Below are positions 41,665 to 49,825 of a DNA stretch of 52,799 nucleotides, piece by piece (the stretch's first letter is position 1; every line of letters begins with the position of its first letter). Under the pieces are notes generated by a model. It was not told the origin of the DNA. It saw only the letters and a program-made list of their open reading frames with translations, and did not search any database. This DNA is from Pseudomonadota bacterium (GTDB lineage Bacteria; Pseudomonadota; Gammaproteobacteria; Acidiferrobacterales; Acidiferrobacteraceae), in contig JAKBUS010000009.1 in the NCBI GenBank assembly GCA_021841585.1, positions 1 through 52,799 of the forward strand, read 5' to 3'. The translations under genes and the position numbers were made by a program.

Positions 41665-42153
41665 ATGAAGCGGCAACAGGCGGGCTTTACCTTAATCGAA
41701 TTGGTGGTGGTCATCATTATCCTGGGCATCCTGGCGGCGGTCGCCCTGCCGAAGTTCATGGGGCTTAGCACCGACGCGCGGGTGTCGGTGGTGAGCGGCA
41801 TGACAGGTTCGGTGGCTGAGGCTGCCGATATGGTCCATGCCCTGGCCGAGGTGCAGGGCCAGACGGGGTCGACGGGCACGGTTGCCCTGCCGGGCGGGAC
41901 AGCGACAATCACGACCGCGTACGGCTATCCTGACGGGACCTCGACCGGGATCCTGGCGTCCTTGCAGGATGCCACGACCGCACCCACGCAGACGTTCCCC
42001 TTCACCTTTACGGCCGGCACAAGCACGGCGCCCGCGACCTTCGCCTACACGGCGGTGGGCGGCACGGCCAATGACACCTGCGAGGCGAGCTATCAGGCGC
42101 CGGCGGCGGCGGGCGACACCCCCACGGTGGGCACGGTAACCAGCGGCTGTTAG
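41665..42153 (+). CDS. mshA: MSHA-type major pilin-like protein
   Basis: 162 residues. Type IV prepilin: short basic leader MKRQQAG, cleavage before Phe, then FTLIELVVVIIILGILAAV with Glu5. The globular part is rich in Thr, Ala and Gly, with two cysteines near the C-terminus (NDTCEAS and TSGC) that likely form a disulfide loop. A hairpin directly follows and may limit read-through, as expected for the major subunit. MshA versus MshB is not distinguishable here. RBS GAGAGGGG. Confidence 0.8.
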   Translation: MKRQQAGFTLIELVVVIIILGILAAVALPKFMGLSTDARVSVVSGMTGSVAEAADMVHALAEVQGQTGSTGTVALPGGTATITTAYGYPDGTSTGILASLQDATTAPTQTFPFTFTAGTSTAPATFAYTAVGGTANDTCEASYQAPAAAGDTPTVGTVTSGC

Positions 42154-42158
42154 GTGCA

Positions 42159-42187
42159 AACGGGCCTGCCTCAAAGGCGGGCCCGTT
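42159..42187 (+). terminator. 12-bp hairpin behind the first pilin gene
   Basis: AACGGGCCTGCC (42159-42170), loop TCAAA, GGCGGGCCCGTT (42176-42187), with one G-T pair. It starts 6 bases after the pilin stop and is followed by ATCTT, a weak U-tract. Partial termination would give more pilin than downstream minor pilins. Confidence 0.65.
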
Positions 42188-42205
42188 ATCTTCGGTGATC
42201 TCGTC

Positions 42206-42721
42206 ATGACGGTATTCGGGGATCTCGAGACATTTCATGGCGGGCCGCGCAGCCAGGGTGGCCCGGGGACAACGCTGGCCGGGTATACACTGCTTGAGAT
42301 GGTGGCGATCCTCGTCATCGTCGGGATCCTCGCGGCGGTCCTGGCGCCCCGCTTCATGGGGGCCACCGGGTTCACCGGGCAGACGACCGCTGACAAGCTC
42401 CTGGTGGCGGCGCGTTATGCCGAGACCCTGGCGCAAGATCAGGGGGTGACGACCTCCCTCGTAGTCGGCGCCAACTCCTTCTCGGTCACGCAAAATGGCG
42501 TGGCGGTGGCCAATCCCACCCTGCAATCGGCGAGCTTCGCAGTCCCGTTGCCGGCTGGCGTCACGATCAGCCCGCAGACCACCGTGAGCTTCACGCGCCC
42601 GGGGGTCCCGAGCGCCACCCCGACCTTCACGGTCGCCGGCACCGGCTTCACGGCCCGCATTTATGTCACCGCAACCGGTTATGTCTATGAATGCGGATCA
42701 CAGGGGGCCTGTCCGCCATGA
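42206..42721 (+). CDS. mshC: MshC-like minor prepilin
   Basis: 171 residues. A long leader of 26 residues ends TLAG, followed by YTLLEMVAILVIVGILAAV with Glu5. The rest is a small globular head, rich in Thr and Val, with CGSQGACPP at the end that can form a disulfide. Position after the major pilin and before MshD-like protein, and the MshC-like TLLEM/ILVIVG pattern, support the call. Its stop overlaps the next start (ATGA). Confidence 0.65.
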   Translation: MTVFGDLETFHGGPRSQGGPGTTLAGYTLLEMVAILVIVGILAAVLAPRFMGATGFTGQTTADKLLVAARYAETLAQDQGVTTSLVVGANSFSVTQNGVAVANPTLQSASFAVPLPAGVTISPQTTVSFTRPGVPSATPTFTVAGTGFTARIYVTATGYVYECGSQGACPP

Positions 42722-43128
42722 GAGCCCGTGACCACATCCCCGCCCGGCGCCGGGCGGCGGGCTTGAGCCTCATCGAGCTCATCGTCGCCATCGTGCTGTT
42801 GGCGATCCTGGGCGCGGGCTTCATGGCCATGTATGGGGAGGTGACGCGCCGCAATGCCGCGGGCGAGCAGACCGCGCCCATGACCTGGGTGGCCCAGGGG
42901 GTGATGGAGTATGAACTGCTGCAGACCAAACTCTCGGCCGCCGGGACACCGTTCACTTTAAGTAATGCCCAGTTTGGCCCCTATATGGCCAACGCCACCT
43001 ATACCACCGCGGCGACCACGAAGGTAGCGACCGGGACCTATTATGCCTATCTCGTGACGGTCACGGTCAGCTGTGCCTCTGGCGGCTGCACCCCTATGGT
43101 CTTTACCTCCTATGTCTACTCGACCTGA
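42718..43128 (+). CDS. mshD: MshD-like minor prepilin
   Basis: 136 residues. Basic leader ending RAAG, then LSLIELIVAIVLLAILGAGF with Glu5. The head contains two cysteines (VSCASGGCTP) near the C-terminus. Starts within the stop of the preceding gene and overlaps the next gene by 17 bases, so these prepilins are coupled. The name rests on gene order more than on head sequence. Confidence 0.6.
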   Translation: MRARDHIPARRRAAGLSLIELIVAIVLLAILGAGFMAMYGEVTRRNAAGEQTAPMTWVAQGVMEYELLQTKLSAAGTPFTLSNAQFGPYMANATYTTAATTKVATGTYYAYLVTVTVSCASGGCTPMVFTSYVYST

Positions 43129-43570
43129 CGCCGGCATGACCTTGATCGAGATGGTGGTCGCCATCGTGCTTGCGGCGATCCTCATGGCCATGGCCGCCCC
43201 GCTGCTTACGCATCTCATCAGGAGTTATGTGACCGGCGCCCAGGGGGCGGACCTGGCGACCGCCGCGGGTCCCGCGGTCGCGCGCATGCAATGGGATGGG
43301 CGCAACGCCTACCAGATGGTCGTGACGAATACCTGCACGCTCGATCTAGAGAATGCCAAGGGCCGGATCCTCGAGGACTACCATTACGCGGGCGGCCAGC
43401 TGTACCGCAACAACGCCTTGATACTGGGAAACCTGCAGAGTCCGGGAGGGGCCTGCCCATTCACGCCTGCCTCCCCCTACGCCATCGTCTATGATTTTTT
43501 TTACAAGGGCCCGAGCACTCAGGGCAAGCTGGCCGTGGACGGGGTCTTGTCGGCCTATGCGTACTCCTAG
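43112..43570 (+). CDS. mshO: MshO-like prepilin
   Basis: 152 residues. Leader ending PDAG, then MTLIEMVVAIVLAAILMAMAA with Glu5 and a long first helix with RSYVTGAQGADL. The head contains NTCTLDLE and GGACPFTP. It overlaps both neighbours. The order (after MshD-like, before MshP-like) matches MshO in Vibrio MSHA loci. Probable minor pilin needed for assembly. Confidence 0.6.
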   Translation: MSTRPDAGMTLIEMVVAIVLAAILMAMAAPLLTHLIRSYVTGAQGADLATAAGPAVARMQWDGRNAYQMVVTNTCTLDLENAKGRILEDYHYAGGQLYRNNALILGNLQSPGGACPFTPASPYAIVYDFFYKGPSTQGKLAVDGVLSAYAYS

Positions 43571-44033
43571 CCCACGCCGCGATCGCGGCTTCATCCTGGT
43601 GGCGCTCATCTTCCTGGTGCTCGTGGGGGTCCTGCTGTTGGCCGCTATGGCCTTCCTGTACGGGACCGCGACCGGCGCCGAGGGGGTGCAGAACGGCGGC
43701 GGCCAGGCCTTCACGGCCGCCGAGAGCGGCGATCAGTACGGGGTCTATTATCTGGAAACGAACTACTGGGCCCAGTTGCCACCCACACCGCTCACGCTGC
43801 CCGCGCAGACCCCGTCGGTCCCCGATCCCGCCTGCCCGCCGACGGTGACGGTCACGGCGGGCGGCAAACTCATCTATGTCGTTACTTCGGTAGCAAGCTG
43901 CGCGGGCTCTTCGGCCAAGTGGACGGTGGTGCGTACCGTTCAGGCCCAAGTGAAAAAGAAGCCGAAGAACAAGAAGGGCCAGTTAAAACCCGGACGTATC
44001 ACATACACCGTCACCGCCTGGGCGCAGCAATAG
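43557..44033 (+). CDS. mshP: MshP-like prepilin-related protein
   Basis: 158 residues. Leader ending RDRG, then FILVALIFLVLVGVLLLAA. Position 5 after the cleavage site is Ala, not the usual Glu, as in some PilX/MshP-like minor subunits. A cysteine pair occurs (PACPP and ASCAG), and the C-terminus is strongly basic (VKKKPKNKKGQ). It begins within the end of mshO. Followed by an 85-base gap before mshE. Confidence 0.55.
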   Translation: MRTPSPRRDRGFILVALIFLVLVGVLLLAAMAFLYGTATGAEGVQNGGGQAFTAAESGDQYGVYYLETNYWAQLPPTPLTLPAQTPSVPDPACPPTVTVTAGGKLIYVVTSVASCAGSSAKWTVVRTVQAQVKKKPKNKKGQLKPGRITYTVTAWAQQ

Positions 44034-44118
44034 GCGAAGTGGTCGTCGTGTAATTCGGCACTGATATTGCAAGTGTTTCTGTACCTAAAGATGGTGTGGC
44101 TATGACGGGGTTGAGACA

Positions 44119-45840
44119 ATGGTGACGGAATCCGCAGCAGCTGCTCGACCGCGCAAGGCGCGCCTCGGTGATCTCTTGCTCGAGAACAAGGTGATCTCAA
44201 AGGAGCAGCTCGAGACGGCGCTCGCCGATCAGCGCAAGAGCGGGCGGCGCCTGGGTCGCGTCCTTATCGAAAACGGCTACCTCACCGAAGATGCCCTGCT
44301 CGATTTCCTGTCGCGCCAACTGCGCATCCCTCATGTCGACCTGCGTCGCTATACCTTCGTGCCGGAGGTTGTGCGCCTGATCCCGGAGGCCTATGCGCGG
44401 CGCTTTCGCGCGGTTGCCCTGCGCGAGGAAGGCGACGCCATCCTCGTGGGTCTTGCTGATCCGATCGATATATTCGCCCATGACGAGATCGCGCGGCTCG
44501 TCCAAAAACCTTTGAAGCTCGCGGTCGTCAAGGAAAGCGATCTTTTGAAGGTCCTGGACGTCATCTACCGCCGCACCGAGGAGATCAGCGGGCTTGCAGC
44601 CGAGCTCGAGCAGGAGGTGTCGGCCTACGACATCGATCTCGGGATGGCGCCTGGGGTCGCCGAGGGCGCCAACGACGCCCCGGTGGTCAAGCTTTTGCAG
44701 ACCATGTTCGAGGATGCAATCCAGGTGAATGCCTCGGACATCCATATCGAGCCCGACGAAAGCGCGGTGCGCGTGCGTTTTCGAATCGATGGCGAGTTGC
44801 GGGTGCAGACGACCGCCGACCGCAAGATCGCCCAGGCCCTGGTCTCGCGCCTGAAGCTCATGGCCGCGCTCGACATCTCCGAGCGCAGGCTCCCGCAGGA
44901 CGGGCGTTGCCAGGTGCGGTTTCGGGATACCGTGATCGACGTGCGCATGTCGACTGTGCCGGTGCAGCACGGCGAATCGGTGGCCATGCGTCTCTTGAAT
45001 CAATCGAACGGTATCCTGGAGCTCGACCGGCTCGGCATGCCCGCCGATATCCTCGGGCGTCTGCGCGCCTTGATCCATCAACCCCACGGCCTCGTGCTGG
45101 TCACGGGCCCCACGGGCAGCGGCAAGACCACGACGCTCTATGGGGCCCTGAAGGAACTGAATGTCACTTCCGTGAAGGTCTTGTCGGTCGAGGATCCGGT
45201 CGAGTACCGGCTCGCGGGCGTGAATCAGGTCCAGGTCAACCCCAAGATCGACCTCGGCTTCGCGCGCGTCTTGCGCGCTTTTTTGCGCCAGGACCCGGAC
45301 ATCATCCTGATCGGCGAGATGCGCGATACCGAGACCGTGGAGATCGGGCTGCGCGCGGCCATGACCGGCCACCTCGTGCTGTCGAGTCTGCACACCCATG
45401 ACGTGATATCGAGCGCCTTGCGGCTCATGGATATGGGCGCTGAGCCCTATCTCGTGGCCGCCTCGCTGCGTGGGGTCGTGGCCCAAAGACTGGTGCGCCG
45501 GGTCTGCGACAGCTGCGCCGAGCCTATCGACCCCACGGCCTCCGAGAAGGCGCTTTTGGCGGCGGAGCTTGGCGCCGACGTGCCCATCACCTTAAAGCGC
45601 GGACGCGGCTGCGCCTTTTGCCAGCACACGGGCTTTCGCGGACGCATCGGGGTCTATGAGATCCTGGAGATCGACGAGTCCCTGATGTTCGCCCTTCAAA
45701 AGCGCGACCCCGAGGCCTTCCAGCGCGCCGCCTTGAGCGCCCCCCATTACCGAAGGCTGCGTGGCGAGGCCCTCGCCCAGGCGGCGCGCGGCATCACCAC
45801 GGTCGAGGAGGCCGTGCGCGCCGTGTACGGGAGTGGCTGA
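44119..45840 (+). CDS. mshE: MshE, pilus assembly ATPase with N-terminal c-di-GMP-binding-type domain
   Basis: 573 residues of the PilB/GspE family. The N-terminus has RLGDLLLENKVISKEQLETAL and, 29 residues later, RLGRVLIENGYLTEDALLDFL, the paired motifs of the MshEN c-di-GMP-binding domain. The ATPase domain has Walker A GPTGSGKTTT, the Asp box SVEDPVEYRLAGVNQVQVN and the Walker B region IILIGEMRD. A zinc tetra-cysteine site (CDSC, CAFC) follows. It powers pilus extension in the cytoplasm. The stop overlaps mshG. Confidence 0.9.
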   Translation: MVTESAAAARPRKARLGDLLLENKVISKEQLETALADQRKSGRRLGRVLIENGYLTEDALLDFLSRQLRIPHVDLRRYTFVPEVVRLIPEAYARRFRAVALREEGDAILVGLADPIDIFAHDEIARLVQKPLKLAVVKESDLLKVLDVIYRRTEEISGLAAELEQEVSAYDIDLGMAPGVAEGANDAPVVKLLQTMFEDAIQVNASDIHIEPDESAVRVRFRIDGELRVQTTADRKIAQALVSRLKLMAALDISERRLPQDGRCQVRFRDTVIDVRMSTVPVQHGESVAMRLLNQSNGILELDRLGMPADILGRLRALIHQPHGLVLVTGPTGSGKTTTLYGALKELNVTSVKVLSVEDPVEYRLAGVNQVQVNPKIDLGFARVLRAFLRQDPDIILIGEMRDTETVEIGLRAAMTGHLVLSSLHTHDVISSALRLMDMGAEPYLVAASLRGVVAQRLVRRVCDSCAEPIDPTASEKALLAAELGADVPITLKRGRGCAFCQHTGFRGRIGVYEILEIDESLMFALQKRDPEAFQRAALSAPHYRRLRGEALAQAARGITTVEEAVRAVYGSG

Positions 45841-47075
45841 TGGCGTCGTTTCGCTACAAGGGGCGTAATGGCCGCGGCGAGGCGGTGGCGGGTCTCATGG
45901 AGGGCGCGAGCACCGATGCCGTGGCCACCCAGCTCTTCAATCTCGGCATCACCCCGATCGACATTCACGGCGCTAAGGCGCGGTCGCGCCCCATGTGGCT
46001 GCGGGAGCTTGGGCGTTCGCGCGTCGACCTGACCGACCTCGTGTTGTTTTGCCGCCAAATGCATACCCTGCTCAAGGCCGGCGTGCCCATCATGCAGTCT
46101 TTGAAGGGTCTGCGCGATTCGACCCACAACCGCACGCTGGCGGGCGTGATCGGACAGCTAAACGAGGCCCTGGACGCGGGTCTCGATCTTACCGCCGCCG
46201 TGAGGCGCCATCCCAAGGTGTTCTCGACCCTGTTCGTGGCCTTGGTGCAGATCGGGGAGACGAGCGGCACGCTCGATCAATCCTTCCTTCAGCTCGCGGG
46301 TTATCTGGAGCGTGACCGCGAGACCGAGCAGCGCGTGAAGTCGGCCACCCGCTACCCGAGTTTCGTCGTGGTGGCGCTCGTCATCGCGGTCTTTATCATC
46401 AATATCTTCGTCATACCGGCATTTGCGCATGTCTACGCCGGGTTGCATGCCCGCCTGCCGCTCGCCACGCGCATCCTGATTGCATCATCGCATCTCACGG
46501 TCCGTTATTGGTACGATGCGGTGGCCGCGGTGGTGCTGACGGTGCTCGGCGTCCGCGCCTATGTGCGCACCACCGGTGGCCGCTATCGCTGGCACCGCCT
46601 GCGCCTGCGCCTGCCTATCATAGGCCCGATTCTGACGCGCGCGCTGCTCGGCCGTTTCGCGCGGGCGCTGGCGATCACCATAAAGAGCGGGGTGCCCTTG
46701 ATCCAGGGCCTCACGGTCATAAGCCGCGCGGTCGACAATGAGTATGTGGCCACGCGCATCTTGCAGATGCGCGATAGCATAGAGCGCGGCGAGACCCTGA
46801 CGCGCGCCGCACAGGCCACGCAGCTCTTTCCGCCGCTGGTGTTGCAGATGATTGCCGTGGGTGAGGAAAGCGGGGCGATCGACAGCCTCATGACCGAGGT
46901 CGCGGAATACTACGAGCGCGAGGTGGATTATGATCTGCGCAATCTCAGTACCGCCATCGAACCCTTGCTCGTGGTAGCCATGGGGATCCTCGTCCTGATC
47001 CTGGCGCTGGGGGTGTTTCTGCCGATGTGGGACCTGGCGAGTGCCGCTTTCCACCAAAATGGCGGCCAAGTCTAG
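45840..47075 (+). CDS. mshG: MshG, inner-membrane platform protein (PilC/GspF family)
   Basis: 411 residues. Two T2SSF repeats, with FCRQMHTLLKAGVPIMQSL in the first and FARALAITIKSGVPLIQGL in the second, and the conserved GEESGAIDSLMTEVAEYYE. Membrane segments occur after the first repeat (FVVVALVIAVFIINIFVIPAF) and at the C-terminus (LLVVAMGILVLILALGVFLP). It couples the ATPase MshE to the pilus base. Start overlaps the mshE stop (TGATG). Confidence 0.92.
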   Translation: MASFRYKGRNGRGEAVAGLMEGASTDAVATQLFNLGITPIDIHGAKARSRPMWLRELGRSRVDLTDLVLFCRQMHTLLKAGVPIMQSLKGLRDSTHNRTLAGVIGQLNEALDAGLDLTAAVRRHPKVFSTLFVALVQIGETSGTLDQSFLQLAGYLERDRETEQRVKSATRYPSFVVVALVIAVFIINIFVIPAFAHVYAGLHARLPLATRILIASSHLTVRYWYDAVAAVVLTVLGVRAYVRTTGGRYRWHRLRLRLPIIGPILTRALLGRFARALAITIKSGVPLIQGLTVISRAVDNEYVATRILQMRDSIERGETLTRAAQATQLFPPLVLQMIAVGEESGAIDSLMTEVAEYYEREVDYDLRNLSTAIEPLLVVAMGILVLILALGVFLPMWDLASAAFHQNGGQV

Positions 47076-47261
47076 TGGCGTGTCTTCGGTCATCGGTGGT
47101 CATGGATCGAAGGCGTCGCGTGGGCGCGCGGACGATCTTGTGATCGCGAGCGGGCCCTGGTGAGCGGGCGTGACGCTTGCGGTCACCCGTGCTACTGTCG
47201 GCAAAAGAGCTTACCGCCGTGGCATGCCCAAAGCGATGGATAGGCCGTGAGGGTGACGGAT

Positions 47262-48188
47262 ATGGGGGGAGGTATGTGGGGACGTTGGCGGCGCGCGCGC
47301 CGGGATGCGGGTCTCGCCGGCATCGGCGTACACGCCTCGGGGCTGTCCTTCGTGCGCGTCGTTCGCGATGTCCAGGCGTCGGCCCGGATCGCCATTGCCG
47401 AGTTCCGGCCCTATGACGGCGTAAAGCCGGATCGGGTCCTCGCGCGGCTCGTCCAGGACCACGATCTCAGGCATCAACCCTGCACGACCCTGCTTGGCGA
47501 GGGCGAATATCGTCTTTTGCAGACCGAGGCGCCGGACGTGAAGTCCGAGGAGCTGCGCGCGGCGCTGCGCTGGCGCATCAAGGATTTGATCGATTTCCAT
47601 GTCAACGACGCTACCCTCGACGTGTTCGACGTTCCGGTGCGGATGCCTGGGCGCGCGGCACTCGTGTACGTGGTGGTCGGACGCAACGAGGCGATACGCG
47701 CGCGCGCCGACCTCATGCACAATGCCGGCGCGGCCCTTGATATCATCGACATCCCGGAGCTTGCGCAGCGCAATCTTGCGCACCTCTTGCCCGAGGATCG
47801 GGAGGGCGTGGCGCTGCTTACGTTGACCGAAGACGGAGTATTCATCACCATTACCCGCGACGGCGCGCTTTATCTCTCGCGCACCGTGGCCGACGGCTCA
47901 TCCGCGCTCGCCGACGAGCGCGGATTCGAGCGTCTCTTGCTCGAGCTGCAACGCTCGCTCGATTATTTCGAGAGCTCTTTTCGGCAAAGTCCCATCATGC
48001 ACGTCGTGGTGGCGCCCGCCGCGGCGCGCACCGAGGCGCTCGTGGCCTTTCTGCGAAGTAATCTCACGCAATCTGTCACGCCCTGGGAGGCCGGCCGCTA
48101 CGGGGACGTCGAGGCGGATGTGCCGGTCCCGGACGCCTGTTTCCTGACCCTGGGCGCGGCCCTACGTCAGGACAAGGTGGCGCTGTGA
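47262..48188 (+). CDS. mshI: MshI/PilM-like cytoplasmic assembly protein
   Basis: 308 residues from ATG 47262, with GAGGGTGACGG upstream; GTG 47247 and ATG 47274 are possible. Actin-fold-like regions: GIGVHASGLSFVRVV near the start, LRAALRWRIKDLIDF, LLTLTEDGVFITITRDG. It is the PilM-like MshI that links the ATPase to the inner-membrane PilN/PilO-like proteins. A gap of about 190 bases precedes it, without a clear promoter. Its stop overlaps the next start. Confidence 0.8.
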   Translation: MGGGMWGRWRRARRDAGLAGIGVHASGLSFVRVVRDVQASARIAIAEFRPYDGVKPDRVLARLVQDHDLRHQPCTTLLGEGEYRLLQTEAPDVKSEELRAALRWRIKDLIDFHVNDATLDVFDVPVRMPGRAALVYVVVGRNEAIRARADLMHNAGAALDIIDIPELAQRNLAHLLPEDREGVALLTLTEDGVFITITRDGALYLSRTVADGSSALADERGFERLLLELQRSLDYFESSFRQSPIMHVVVAPAAARTEALVAFLRSNLTQSVTPWEAGRYGDVEADVPVPDACFLTLGAALRQDKVAL

Positions 48189-48820
48189 TCCATCAGCAGA
48201 TCAACCTCTATCATCCGATCTTCCGGCGCGAGCCCAAACTGTTTTCCGCCGGCGTCATGCTGCGCGCCTGGCTCGCGCTGGCGGCGCTCGGGCTGGTCGC
48301 CACCGCCTTCGATGCCTGGCAGGTCGAGAGCCTCTCCGGGGCGCTCGCCAATGCGCGACAAACGGAGCAGATCGCGGCCGCCCGCCTGGCATCGGCCGAC
48401 AACGTCTTTGGGGTAGGCCGTGCGCGCGCACGGCTCGCCGCTTTGCAGCGCCGCGCGCAAACATTGAAGGGGCTTGGCCGTTTTCTGCGCCAAAGCCGCC
48501 GCGCCGAGATCGGGCCCGCACCGGTGCTTATCGCCATGAGCCACGGCGTCCTTCCCGGGCTCTGGATCACGCAGTTCTCCCTGGATCGCCGGCACCGGGC
48601 CCTTAGGGTCGCCGGTCACAGCCTGCACCCGGCGCTGGTGCCACTCTTCCTGCATCGCGTAGTCGCCGGGCCAAGCCTTGCCGGTTACCGCTTCCGGGGA
48701 CTCGTGATCAAGCGCGCGCGTGTCGCCGGGCGCTATAGACCCTATGTGAATTTCGACGCCACTACGACGAGCGCGGCCGCCAAGGCCCGTGCCGCGGCCG
48801 CGGTCAAGGGTGCGACATGA
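48185..48820 (+). CDS. PilN-like pilus assembly protein
   Basis: 211 residues from GTG 48185, overlapping the MshI stop. HQQINLYHP at the start is a PilN-type signature, followed by one membrane segment (LRAWLALAALGLVATAF), a coiled coil, and a periplasmic alpha/beta domain (GLWITQFSLDRRHRALRVAG). In MSHA loci the second MshI-like reading frame occupies this place. It likely pairs with MshJ. The last 40 residues are alanine-rich. Confidence 0.7.
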   Translation: MIHQQINLYHPIFRREPKLFSAGVMLRAWLALAALGLVATAFDAWQVESLSGALANARQTEQIAAARLASADNVFGVGRARARLAALQRRAQTLKGLGRFLRQSRRAEIGPAPVLIAMSHGVLPGLWITQFSLDRRHRALRVAGHSLHPALVPLFLHRVVAGPSLAGYRFRGLVIKRARVAGRYRPYVNFDATTTSAAAKARAAAAVKGAT

Positions 48821-49455
48821 GTCTCAGGGCGCAGATAGTTTCCATCCAGGAGCGCATCGATGCGCTTACGCTGCGCGAGCGCATCCTGCTGTTTGCCGCG
48901 ATCGTGGCCGTCACCTATGGTCTGATGATCATCGCCGTGATCCGCCCGCTCGAAAACCGCGCGCGCGCGGTCACCGCCGATCTTGACTCCCTGCGCGTCA
49001 AGACCCGCCAGATCGATGCCCGGCTGGATGCCATTCTGGCGCCGGGGACCCGCGCCCGCGAGGCCGCGGAACTGAAGGCGCTTACGCGCAAGGTACGCGT
49101 GCTCAAGGCACATCTCGCGCATCTCGCGGCAGGCCTGGTGCCGGCCCGCGACATGCCTGCCCTTCTGCGCCAGGTCCTTGCGCGGTCACCGGGGGTGACG
49201 GTCGTGGCCCTCGTGGATCGCCAGGTGACGGCGGTACGCCGCAGCCCCAAGGACAAACCATTTTTGTATCGTCATGAAATGACGCTGATCGTGCGCGGCA
49301 CGTATGGCGCCCTGTTGCGCTATCTTACGGTGCTCGCCCACACCAAGCGCCATGTCCTCTGGGGGCGGGTGATACTGACTACCGATCGCTATCCGTTTTC
49401 GACGGTGCGGTTGCGGGTTTATACGCTGAGCACCCATGAGGCCTTGCTCCAATGA
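48817..49455 (+). CDS. mshJ: MshJ, PilO/GspM-like assembly protein
   Basis: 212 residues. A single membrane helix (LLFAAIVAVTYGLMIIAVI) is followed by a coiled coil (ENRARAVTADLDSLRVKTRQ) and a small periplasmic domain (VTVVALVDRQVT, HEMTLIVRGTYGALLRYL). This is the PilO/GspM layout, and MshJ has that role. Start overlaps the preceding stop. Confidence 0.75.
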   Translation: MSLRAQIVSIQERIDALTLRERILLFAAIVAVTYGLMIIAVIRPLENRARAVTADLDSLRVKTRQIDARLDAILAPGTRAREAAELKALTRKVRVLKAHLAHLAAGLVPARDMPALLRQVLARSPGVTVVALVDRQVTAVRRSPKDKPFLYRHEMTLIVRGTYGALLRYLTVLAHTKRHVLWGRVILTTDRYPFSTVRLRVYTLSTHEALLQ

Positions 49456-49483
49456 TTGGCACGGTCCTTGTATGGTATTGGGT

Positions 49484-49825
49484 ATGAAGAGAAAATGGCT
49501 TGTGGCAGCGGCGTTTGCCGTGCTGGCGCAGCAGACGAGCGCCTACGGTCTCACGGATCCCACGCGTCCCCCATGGATCGATCCCGCGGGCACGGTTGGT
49601 GCGCGCGCCCCCGGGCTCCAGGCGATCATGCGGGATGGCGCGCGGCGGTTCGCCTTGATCGATGGCCGGGTCGCCACCGTGGGGGCGCGTGTCGGGATGG
49701 CGCGCCTGATCGCCATCCATCACGACTCGGTCGTCATTCGCGGCCGCAATGGCGCGCGTCGGCTGTTTCTCGCCCCCGGCCGCTCTGTGAGGAAGACGGC
49801 GGTCTTGAAGGACGGGGTCTCATGA
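49484..49825 (+). CDS. mshK: MshK-like periplasmic protein
   Basis: 113 residues from ATG 49484. A signal peptide ends QQTSAYG, followed by LTDPTRPPWIDP and then the segment VGARVGMARLIAIHHDSVVIRG, a PilP/GspC-like pattern with the DPTRPP motif of MshK. It links the inner-membrane complex to the secretin. The stop overlaps the mshL start. Confidence 0.7.
   Translation: MKRKWLVAAAFAVLAQQTSAYGLTDPTRPPWIDPAGTVGARAPGLQAIMRDGARRFALIDGRVATVGARVGMARLIAIHHDSVVIRGRNGARRLFLAPGRSVRKTAVLKDGVS

Noticed and set aside
44197-45486. 429-codon minus-strand open frame
   Set aside because: Antisense to mshE; no domain and the plus-strand gene is unmistakable.
49457-49471. Sigma-54-like element TGGCACGGTCCTTGT before mshK
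   Set aside because: The -12 reads GT in place of GC, and it lies at the end of mshJ only 13 bases before the mshK start, so chance is likelier.
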